Assembly (NCBI RefSeq): GCF_035989265.1
Contig: NZ_JAYKZX010000003.1
Location: forward strand, 744,001-808,000
Length of the DNA: 64,000 bases
Direction of reading: 5' to 3'
From: Sphingobium sp. HWE2-09
GTDB lineage: Bacteria; Pseudomonadota; Alphaproteobacteria; Sphingomonadales; Sphingomonadaceae
Positions 44,700-51,886 of this stretch are shown one piece after another. A model generated the notes under the pieces. That model ran no database searches and was not told the DNA's origin. It saw only the letters and a program-made list of their open reading frames with translations. A program made the translations under genes and the position numbers. Position 1 is the stretch's first letter; each line of letters starts with the position of its first letter.

Positions 44700-45601
44700 A
44701 GCGGATTTTGCTGTTGGCGGCCTTGCTGTCGCAGGTCGCGTCGGCGCAACCGACGCGCATCATTGGCGATCCGGCAGGAACGGGACGCTGGCCTGCGGTT
44801 GCGGAGGGCTTGGCCGATGCCCTCGGTTACACGGTGTATCGCCCCGCGACGTGGCCGCGTGAACGGCTGCCGCTGATATTGTGGGGCAATGGCGGCTGTC
44901 GCGACAATGGTCTGTCGGCCAGCCACTTCCTGCGCGAAATCGCCAGCCATGGTTATGTCGTGATCGCCAATGGCGCGCCGCGTGAGGAAAAGCCGCCGCT
45001 CGCTGCTCTGCCCAAGGAAGGCGAGGGACGCCCGCCTGCAGGCCCGCCACCTGCGACGCCCGACGAGACGCAGGTGAGCCAGTTGCTGGGCGCGATCGAT
45101 TGGGCCGGGACAGGCGCCTATCGCAGCCATATCGATACCAAGCGGGTCGCGGTGATGGGTCATAGCTGCGGTGGTTTGCAGGCGATCGCGGCGGGGGCTG
45201 ACCCGCGCATCCGCACGGTGATGGCGTTCAACAGCGGCGTCTATAATCGACCCGGCGGCGGGCGCAGCGGCGTGTCCGTGACCAAGGACGACCTGAACAA
45301 GCTGCACACCCCTATCGCCTATATCCTCGGCGGGCCGACCGACATCGCCTATCCCAATGGCAGCGACGACGTGGCGCGGATCACCCATGTGCCGGTGTTC
45401 TACGGCAACAAGGCGACCGGCCATGGCGGCACGTTCTCAATGGTCAATGGCGGAGATTATGGCCGCGTGGCGGTCGGCTGGCTCGATTGGCAGATGAAGG
45501 GCGACCGCCGCGCCGGTCGCCTGTTCGCAGGGCCGTACTGCGGCCTATGCAAGGCGGGCGACTGGACGGTCGTGCGCAAGCAATTTCCGGAGAAACCATG
45601 A
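44696..45601 (+). CDS. Secreted alpha/beta hydrolase
   Basis: The 301-residue protein has a signal peptide (K-R-I-L-L-L-A-A-L-L-S-Q-V-A-S-A) and an alpha/beta-hydrolase core: L-I-L-W-G-N-G-G-C near residue 63 and the elbow G-H-S-C-G-G (Ser near 157). The acid lies in the G-G-P-T-D-I region and a His in G-H-G-G-T near the end. A Cys-x-x-Cys pair (P-Y-C-G-L-C) near the C-terminus may form a disulfide. An esterase on the imported substrate is likely. It is coupled to the genes on both sides by ATGA overlaps. Confidence 0.82.
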   Translation: MKRILLLAALLSQVASAQPTRIIGDPAGTGRWPAVAEGLADALGYTVYRPATWPRERLPLILWGNGGCRDNGLSASHFLREIASHGYVVIANGAPREEKPPLAALPKEGEGRPPAGPPPATPDETQVSQLLGAIDWAGTGAYRSHIDTKRVAVMGHSCGGLQAIAAGADPRIRTVMAFNSGVYNRPGGGRSGVSVTKDDLNKLHTPIAYILGGPTDIAYPNGSDDVARITHVPVFYGNKATGHGGTFSMVNGGDYGRVAVGWLDWQMKGDRRAGRLFAGPYCGLCKAGDWTVVRKQFPEKP

Positions 45602-46758
45602 TTCAGCCGCTCGCGGGCATCCGCATCGCCGATTTCAGCCATGTGATGGCTGGCCCCTATGCGTCGCACCTGTTGCGGCTGATGGGCGCGGACGTCATCA
45701 AGATCGAACCGCCCAAGGGCGACAGTTTCCGCAGCTATGGCACCGATCCCCGGTTCGATGGCATGTCGCCCGCCTTCATCGCCGCCAATGCGGGCAAGAA
45801 ATCGATCGCGCTGGACCTGAAAAATCCCGACGATCTGGATATCGCGCACCAGATCGTGGCGCGGTGCGACGTGCTGCTGGAAAATTTCCGCCCCGGCGTG
45901 ATCGCGCGACTGGGGCTGGGCTATGATGCGGTGCGGGCGATGCGGCCCGATATCATCTATTGTTCGGTGTCGGGCTATGGGCAGGACAGCCCGCAGCGCG
46001 ACTGGCCCGCGATCGACAATATCGTGCAGGCGACCAGCGGCATGATGATGCTGAGCGGGGAAGAAGGCGATCCGCCGGTGCGGGTGGGCTTTCCGATCGT
46101 CGATACGCTGACCGGCCAGACGGCGGCGTTGGCGATTATGTCCGCGCTGATCCGGCGGATGCAGGGCGGGGGCGGCGGTTATATCGACGTGTCGATGTTC
46201 GACGCCAGCCTGGCCTTCATGACATCCGCCGTCACCCCCTATCTGGCGACCGGGCGGGCGATGTCGCGGATGGGCAATACCGGCTATAGCGGCCTGCCTA
46301 CAGCGTCGCTCTTTACCGCGAAAGACGGGCGGCAGGTTTCTTTGGGCGTGGTGCAGCCCAACCAGTTCGAGGCGCTGGCCCGCTTTACCGGGCGGGAGGA
46401 CTGGCTGACCGACCCCCTGTTCGCCACGCCCGAAGCGCGGCGGGCGAATTTCGACGCGATGAAAGCGGAATTGGCCGGGGTGATCGCCACGCGGGATGCT
46501 GCCGAATGGGAAGCGGGCATGAGCGCAGCAGGCATCCCCTGCGGCATGGTGCGTCGGGTCGATGAGGCGGCGGCGCTGGCACGGCCCGATGCGCTGGTAT
46601 CGTTCGATATTCCCGGCGTGCCGCTGGACCGGCCGGTGGGCATGCCGGGCGTCGGTTTCCGCATGACGCCCGGCGCGCAGGTCGGCCACGCACCGCCTTT
46701 CCTGGACGAAAACCGGGCGGAGATACTGGACTGGCTGGCGCAGCCGGACGAGGGGTAG
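45598..46758 (+). CDS. CaiB/BaiF family CoA-transferase, canonical
   Basis: The 386-residue protein is a complete class III CoA-transferase: I-R-I-A-D-F-S-H-V-M-A-G-P near the start, L-M-G-A-D-V-I-K-I-E-P-P near 30, N-F-R-P-G near 100 and the catalytic block G-G-Y-I-D-V-S-M-F-D-A-S with the nucleophilic Asp near residue 202. These enzymes move CoA between carboxylic acids through a mixed anhydride and Asp-CoA thioester. It is the last gene of the operon and probably activates the imported acid. Confidence 0.92.
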   Translation: MIQPLAGIRIADFSHVMAGPYASHLLRLMGADVIKIEPPKGDSFRSYGTDPRFDGMSPAFIAANAGKKSIALDLKNPDDLDIAHQIVARCDVLLENFRPGVIARLGLGYDAVRAMRPDIIYCSVSGYGQDSPQRDWPAIDNIVQATSGMMMLSGEEGDPPVRVGFPIVDTLTGQTAALAIMSALIRRMQGGGGGYIDVSMFDASLAFMTSAVTPYLATGRAMSRMGNTGYSGLPTASLFTAKDGRQVSLGVVQPNQFEALARFTGREDWLTDPLFATPEARRANFDAMKAELAGVIATRDAAEWEAGMSAAGIPCGMVRRVDEAAALARPDALVSFDIPGVPLDRPVGMPGVGFRMTPGAQVGHAPPFLDENRAEILDWLAQPDEG

Positions 46759-46820
46759 GGCGCACCGGATCGATCGCAGGACGGATGTCCAGCGATCTAT
46801 CCGGGGCTGCCCCAGCTACG

Positions 46821-47789
46821 TCAGGGCTTGGGCTTCAACAGGCCGTGCATATCGATCCATTGCACGAAAGCGTCGAACCAGCCGGTGCTGGTGGTCGCTT
46901 TCCTGTACATGCCAAAGCCGTGGCCGCCGCGTTCGTAGAGGTGAAATTCGACCGGACGGCGCGCCGTGCGCCAATCGTCGATCAGCTTGAAATCACGGTT
47001 GCCGAACAGCGGATCGTCGGCGGCGATCGCGGCGAACATGGGCGGCGCGTCCTGTGGGACGGCCATGGTGCCGAGCGGGCCATAGACATTGCCGATGAAG
47101 GCGGGCTTGGCGTCGCTGGACAAGGTGGTCGCCATGGTCAGCATCGCGCCGGCGGAAAAGCCGATCATGCCGATCCGGTCGGGATCGACATGCCATTGCT
47201 TCGCCCGCGTACGGATCAGGCGGAAGGCGGCGGTGGAATCCGCCAATTGGGGCGCCAGGTCGCTGGCGGCATTGGCCGGGGCGGGCAGCGGGGTGCGAGC
47301 GACGCCGGAGAACATCTCCTGCATCGATTTTTCAAAGCCCGCCATGTCGGCAGGCGTCTGCCGCAGGCGATATTTGAGGACGAAGGCGGCAACCCCCTTG
47401 GCCGCCAGCGCGCGAGCGACGTCATAGCCTTCATTGTCCATCGATAGCGTGCGGAAGCCGCCGCCCGGCGCGACGACGATCGCAGCGCCCGATGCCCTGG
47501 CGGGATCGGGCAGGAAGGGCGTCAGCGTCGCGACGGTGACATTGCGGGCGAAGCGACTGCCATATTGGCGATGCCAGGATTTGGTCGCCTTCGCACCGGG
47601 CAGGGGGCCGGTGCCAAGCTCGATCGCGTCGGGCTGGGCCGGGATGGCGATCGGCGCCATCTTGTCATCCTGCGCCTGTCCCCGCGCAGGCGCGGCCAGC
47701 GCGCAAGCGGCCAGCCCGATCGTGATGAGCCGCGTGACGGACAGGGCGCGCCGCCCTTGCAACCCGGTGCGTATCGACAAATGGATCAT
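46821..47789 (-). CDS. Secreted alpha/beta hydrolase, acetyl-xylan-esterase-like
   Basis: The 322-residue protein has a signal peptide (hydrophobic A-A-C-A-L-A-A-P-A-R-G near 30) and the alpha/beta-hydrolase features of carbohydrate esterases: V-V-A-P-G-G-G-F (oxyanion hole) near residue 108, the elbow G-F-S-A-G-A near 207 and a final R-G-G-H-G-F with the catalytic His. AGGAGGAGG precedes the ATG. It follows the GH3 gene by 36 bp in the GH43-GH3-esterase operon, which suggests it removes acyl groups from hemicellulose. Confidence 0.85.
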   Translation of the reverse strand: MIHLSIRTGLQGRRALSVTRLITIGLAACALAAPARGQAQDDKMAPIAIPAQPDAIELGTGPLPGAKATKSWHRQYGSRFARNVTVATLTPFLPDPARASGAAIVVAPGGGFRTLSMDNEGYDVARALAAKGVAAFVLKYRLRQTPADMAGFEKSMQEMFSGVARTPLPAPANAASDLAPQLADSTAAFRLIRTRAKQWHVDPDRIGMIGFSAGAMLTMATTLSSDAKPAFIGNVYGPLGTMAVPQDAPPMFAAIAADDPLFGNRDFKLIDDWRTARRPVEFHLYERGGHGFGMYRKATTSTGWFDAFVQWIDMHGLLKPKP

Positions 47790-47825
47790 GTCATCCTCCT
47801 CCTGTTGTTGCCCTTAAAGGCTGAT

Positions 47826-50450
47826 TTATTTCGGTAACGGAACGAGTCTCGCGATGCTGTAGACGGCCTTTTGCTGCTGGACGGGTTGATCGGGCTGGCC
47901 GCTGCCGACGCTCAATTGATAGGCGCCCGGCAGCATCGCACGATCGCCCGCCATGGTGACGAAACTAAGGTCGCGAGGCGACAGGATGAATTCGACCGGC
48001 TGAGTTTCGCCCGGCTTGAGCGTCACCCGCTGGAACCCGCGCAGCGCGGTGCGGGGGGCACCGTCGAAGCGTGGCGGCGTGATGTAGAGTTGCGCGACAT
48101 CGTCGCCCGCCCGCGCGCCGCTATTGGTGATGGACGTGCGCACCCGCAGCCCGTTCTCGACCGATCCGTCGATCGGCTCGACCGACAGCGGTGCATAGCG
48201 GAAGCTAGTGTAGCTGAGGCCGTGGCCGAAGGGATAGACCGGCGTCCCCTTGAAATAACGATAGGTGCGGCCGTCCATGCCATAGTCGGTGAAGGGCGGC
48301 AGGTCGGCCACGCTCTTGTAGAAAGTGACGGGCAGGCGACCGCCCGGATCGGCCTTGCCCGACAGGACGTTGCCCACAGCCAGACCACCGGATTGGCCGG
48401 GATACCAAGCTTCCACTATGGCGGCGGCATTGGCCTTCGCCCAGGACAGGTCGATGGCACTGCCGTTCATCGCGACGACGATCAGGGGCTTGCCCAGCGC
48501 CTTTGCCTTTTCCAGAAAGGCGCGCTGGTCGGCGGGCAGATCGAGCGTTGTCTTGTCGCCGCCGACGAAGCCATCGACCTTCACCGGCATTTCCTCGCCC
48601 TCCAGGTCGGAGGTCAGGCCGACCACGGCGATGACGACATCGGCGTCCTTCGTCCCCGCCGCCAGATCGCGATCGATATCGTCGGTAACGCGCTTCCAGA
48701 AGATGGCGGGGCTGGCGGATACGCTGCTTTCGCCTTGCAGGCGGATGGCGTAGCGATCGCCCTTGGTCATGCGCACTTGCGTCAGCGCCAATGGTTCGGC
48801 CCAGCCCGAATAGGCGGCGGCGGATATGACCGGCTTGCCGTTCAGCGTCACATCGCCCTTCACCCCGGTCAGGGCGAGGCGGTAGAGGCCGGTTTCGGGC
48901 GCGACCAGATAGCCGGTCCATTCGATCCTATGATTGTCAGACACTTGTTTGAACTCGGCGGCGCGCGACACCAGGCTGGCTTCCACGCGGGTCAGGACGG
49001 GCTTGGCGGCGAACTGGTCCTTGCCGGTGGCGTTATAATAGGCCGCGCGGATGCCCGGTTTCCCGTCGGGCGTGCGCAGCGCGGTGCCGGGCACCAGATC
49101 GCCGTCGGTGATGGATGGGGTGAACGGGATAACCGACACCGTCGCGCCGGGCATGGCGTGTTTCAGGCCGTCGGCCACGGAAATGGGCGGGGCGCTCTTG
49201 GCCGAAGAATAATTGCCGCGCAGCACGCGGGTGGCGTCCGCCAGCGGTCCCACCAGTGCGATGCGGGCGCCGGGCTTCAACGGCAGGACGCCGTCATTCT
49301 TCAGCAGGACCAGGCTTTTTTCGGCGGTGGTCAGCGCCAGCGCATCATGAGCGGCGGTGCCGATCGCCCTGGTCGGCGTCGCATTGGGCTGGCGCGCCGA
49401 CAGGCCAGGCAAGTCGCCATTGCGCAGCCGCGCGGAAAAGAGGCGGACGAGCGCCGTGTCGATGTCGCCCATATTGATATAGCCGCGCGCCAGCGATTCC
49501 TTATACCGGTCGCCAAGGTCGGTGCGGCCGCCCAGCGTCGAATTGTTGCATTCGCTGTCCACGCCATAGCGTAGCGCCACTGCCACGCCGGTCGCGGCGT
49601 CGGGCGCATATTTATGATGGTCATAGATATCGACCACGGCGTCGCAGTCCGACACGACATAGCCGGTAAAGCCCCACGCGCCGCGCAGATAATCCTGCAA
49701 CAGCATGTGGCTGCCGCAGGCGGGTTGGCCATCGACGCGGTTATAGGCGCACATGATCGACCCGGCCTTGCCCTCCACGATCGCGGCGCGGAAGGCGGGG
49801 AGGTAGGTGTCCTCCAGGTCGCGCTGGGTCGCGAAAATATTGTCGGTGTGGCGGCTGGGTTCGGGGCCGCTATGGACCGCAAAATGTTTGGGCGTCGCGA
49901 CGACGTTCGGCAGGTCGGGATCGTCGCCCTGCATCCCCTGGATGAACGCGACGCCGATATGCGCGGTCAGGAACGGGTCTTCACCATAGGTTTCCTGCCC
50001 CCGGCCCCAACGCGGATCGCGGAAGATGTTGATGTTGGGCGACCAGGTATCGAGGCCGGTGCCGATGCGGCCCAGATGGCCGGTCTGGCGGCCCAGCGTG
50101 TGCAGCGCCTGCACTTCGGTGCTGATCGCCGACGCGACATCCTTAATCAGCGGCGCGTCGAAGGTGGCGGCCAGGCCGATGGGTTCGGGGAAGTTGGTGG
50201 TGGGGACAGCGCCGATCGCGCCGTGCAGCGATTCGGTCCACCAATTATAGGCCGGAATGTCGAGCCGCGGGATTGCCGGGGCGACGTTGAGAAGTTGGGC
50301 GACCTTTTCATCCAGCGTCAGCTTGTCGACGATGGTGCGGGCCTTGGCGTTGGCCTCTGCCTGCACGTCGCCGGACTGCGCGTGGGCGATCGCCGATGTG
50401 GTCAGCAGCAGCAGGGCGCTGGCCGCGCGCAGGACGAAACCGGTTGTCAT
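47826..50450 (-). CDS. GH3 beta-xylosidase/beta-glucosidase with PA14 domain
   Basis: The 874-residue protein has a signal peptide (S-A-L-L-L-L-T-T-S-A-I-A-H-A) and the bacterial/plant GH3 exo-glycosidase layout. The (beta/alpha)8 domain has G-Y-V-V-S-D-C-D-A-V with the nucleophile Asp near residue 268. A PA14 domain (about 463-583) is inserted in the second domain, and a C-terminal Fn3-like domain follows. The S-D-C-D variant and the neighbouring GH43 favour beta-xylosidase. The start at M-T-T-G-F-V-L has GGAGAGAAGA upstream. It is the second gene of the leftward operon. Confidence 0.92.
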   Translation of the reverse strand: MTTGFVLRAASALLLLTTSAIAHAQSGDVQAEANAKARTIVDKLTLDEKVAQLLNVAPAIPRLDIPAYNWWTESLHGAIGAVPTTNFPEPIGLAATFDAPLIKDVASAISTEVQALHTLGRQTGHLGRIGTGLDTWSPNINIFRDPRWGRGQETYGEDPFLTAHIGVAFIQGMQGDDPDLPNVVATPKHFAVHSGPEPSRHTDNIFATQRDLEDTYLPAFRAAIVEGKAGSIMCAYNRVDGQPACGSHMLLQDYLRGAWGFTGYVVSDCDAVVDIYDHHKYAPDAATGVAVALRYGVDSECNNSTLGGRTDLGDRYKESLARGYINMGDIDTALVRLFSARLRNGDLPGLSARQPNATPTRAIGTAAHDALALTTAEKSLVLLKNDGVLPLKPGARIALVGPLADATRVLRGNYSSAKSAPPISVADGLKHAMPGATVSVIPFTPSITDGDLVPGTALRTPDGKPGIRAAYYNATGKDQFAAKPVLTRVEASLVSRAAEFKQVSDNHRIEWTGYLVAPETGLYRLALTGVKGDVTLNGKPVISAAAYSGWAEPLALTQVRMTKGDRYAIRLQGESSVSASPAIFWKRVTDDIDRDLAAGTKDADVVIAVVGLTSDLEGEEMPVKVDGFVGGDKTTLDLPADQRAFLEKAKALGKPLIVVAMNGSAIDLSWAKANAAAIVEAWYPGQSGGLAVGNVLSGKADPGGRLPVTFYKSVADLPPFTDYGMDGRTYRYFKGTPVYPFGHGLSYTSFRYAPLSVEPIDGSVENGLRVRTSITNSGARAGDDVAQLYITPPRFDGAPRTALRGFQRVTLKPGETQPVEFILSPRDLSFVTMAGDRAMLPGAYQLSVGSGQPDQPVQQQKAVYSIARLVPLPK

Positions 50451-50530
50451 TCTTCTCTCCGCTGGGAAAGCGCCTTTGCGGCGTCGGTTCTGGGATGGGG
50501 AGGCGGGTCGCCATTGGGCGTCACCAGATA

Positions 50531-50570
50531 AAAGATACGGACGCGGGGGAGGGGCACTTCCCCCGCGTCC
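50531..50570 (-). terminator. Hairpin between the GH43 and GH3 genes (attenuator or terminator)
   Basis: The 12-nt arms GGACGCGGGGGA (50539-50550) and TCCCCCGCGTCC (50559-50570) form a perfect stem with an 8-nt loop. On the minus strand it starts 8 nt after the GH43 stop and is followed by GTATCTTTTATC, a weak T tract. It may end most GH43 messages or protect their 3' ends while some transcription continues into GH3. Confidence 0.65.
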
Positions 50571-50577
50571 GGGGCGC

Positions 50578-51714
50578 TCAGCGCGAAGCGGCGCCCGCCG
50601 CCGCTTTCGCGACGAAGGGAGTGATGGTCTGGATCGTACCATCGGGATTATATTTCAGCTCGGTGACCTTGACGTTGCGCAGTCGGGTCTGGCCCGACAG
50701 TTGCGTATCGGCGTAGAACAGCCACCATTTCCCGTTCCATTCGACGATCGAATGATGAGTCGTCCATCCTTCCACCGGCTCCATGATGCGGCCCTTGTAG
50801 GTGAAAGGACCGTAGGGCGAATCGCCTATCGCATAGGCGAGATAATGGGTGTCGCCGGTCGAATAGCTGAAATAATATTTGCCCTTATATTTGTGCATCC
50901 AGGATGCTTCGAAGAAGCGGCGATCATGGTCGCCGCCCAGCAAAGGCTTGCCCTTGTCATCCACAATCTGCACTGCGCGGGGCGTTTCGGTGAATTCCAG
51001 CATGTCGCCGGTCATCTTGGCGACGCGCGGGGCGAGGGCCGGCTTGTCGTCCTGACCAAGGTCGGTCTTGGAGCCGTTGGCGTCATATGTGCCATCGACA
51101 TTGCGCTGGAGCTGCCCGCCCCAGATGCCGCCGAAATACATATAGCTGGACCCGTCATCGTCGGTGAAGACGGCGGGATCGATCGAATAGCTGCCCTTGA
51201 TCGGTTGCGGTTGCGCCTTGAACGGACCCATCGGGTCTTTCGACGTGGCGACGCCGATGCGGAAGGCGCCTTCCTTGTCCTTGGCGGGGAAGTAGAGGAA
51301 ATAGGTGCCGTTCTTATAGGCGGCGTCGGGCGCCCACATCTGCTTGTCGGCCCAGGGCACATCCTTGACGTCGAGCGCGAAGGGGCCGACCGTGACCGGG
51401 CCGCCGATCTTGTCCATCGACAGGATGCGATAATCGCGCATTTCGAAATGGGAGCCGAGATCGTCTTCGGCGGTCGGCCCGTCGATATCATGGCTGGGAT
51501 AGACGTAGATCTTGCCGTTCCACACATGGGCCGACGGGTCGGCGGTATAGATGTCTTTGACCAGCGGTTGCGACAGATATTCGGACGCGTCGCGGCGGCT
51601 TTCCTTGGCGGGCTGGGCTTTATTGTCCGGCTGTTCCTGCTGCTGACATGCAGCGGTGGCGAGCAGCGCCATGGTCAGCGGCAGGGCCGTCAGTGTTCGC
51701 AATGACATGGGCAT
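50578..51714 (-). CDS. GH43 glycoside hydrolase, lipoprotein
   Basis: The 378-residue protein has a lipoprotein signal (L-L-A-T-A-A-C, Cys near residue 23) and a Gln/Lys-rich linker. The five-bladed propeller has GH43 catalytic residues: Asp in Y-T-A-D-P-S-A-H-V (near 59), Asp in S-I-D-P-A-V-F (near 177) and Glu in R-F-F-E-A-S-W-M (near 275). GH43 enzymes are beta-xylosidases or alpha-L-arabinofuranosidases. It is the first gene of the leftward operon. It shares its promoter with the GH9 gene and carries an operator-like palindrome upstream. Confidence 0.92.
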   Translation of the reverse strand: MPMSLRTLTALPLTMALLATAACQQQEQPDNKAQPAKESRRDASEYLSQPLVKDIYTADPSAHVWNGKIYVYPSHDIDGPTAEDDLGSHFEMRDYRILSMDKIGGPVTVGPFALDVKDVPWADKQMWAPDAAYKNGTYFLYFPAKDKEGAFRIGVATSKDPMGPFKAQPQPIKGSYSIDPAVFTDDDGSSYMYFGGIWGGQLQRNVDGTYDANGSKTDLGQDDKPALAPRVAKMTGDMLEFTETPRAVQIVDDKGKPLLGGDHDRRFFEASWMHKYKGKYYFSYSTGDTHYLAYAIGDSPYGPFTYKGRIMEPVEGWTTHHSIVEWNGKWWLFYADTQLSGQTRLRNVKVTELKYNPDGTIQTITPFVAKAAAGAASR

Positions 51715-51757
51715 GTCTATCCTCTCTCGTTATGCGACAATCCTTTTATAGCGAATT

Positions 51758-51774
51758 GAGATAGCGCTATCATG
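51758..51774. promoter_or_regulatory. TAGCGCTA-centred operator (site 2)
   Basis: The perfect 12-bp palindrome GATAGCGCTATC (51760-51771) lies in the 172-bp divergent spacer, 46 bp upstream of GH43 and about 115 bp upstream of GH9. It shares its core with the site at 62-77. A LacI-type repressor bound here could control both directions. Confidence 0.7.
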
Positions 51775-51886
51775 AATGCAACGCAATCTCTGTCTTGGCG
51801 CTTGTGTTGTGATTTACCCACATGTTACCAACGCAACAAATGTGCGCCTTGTGAAATTTGGTAGCGCAAACAAGGAGGGGATTTCC

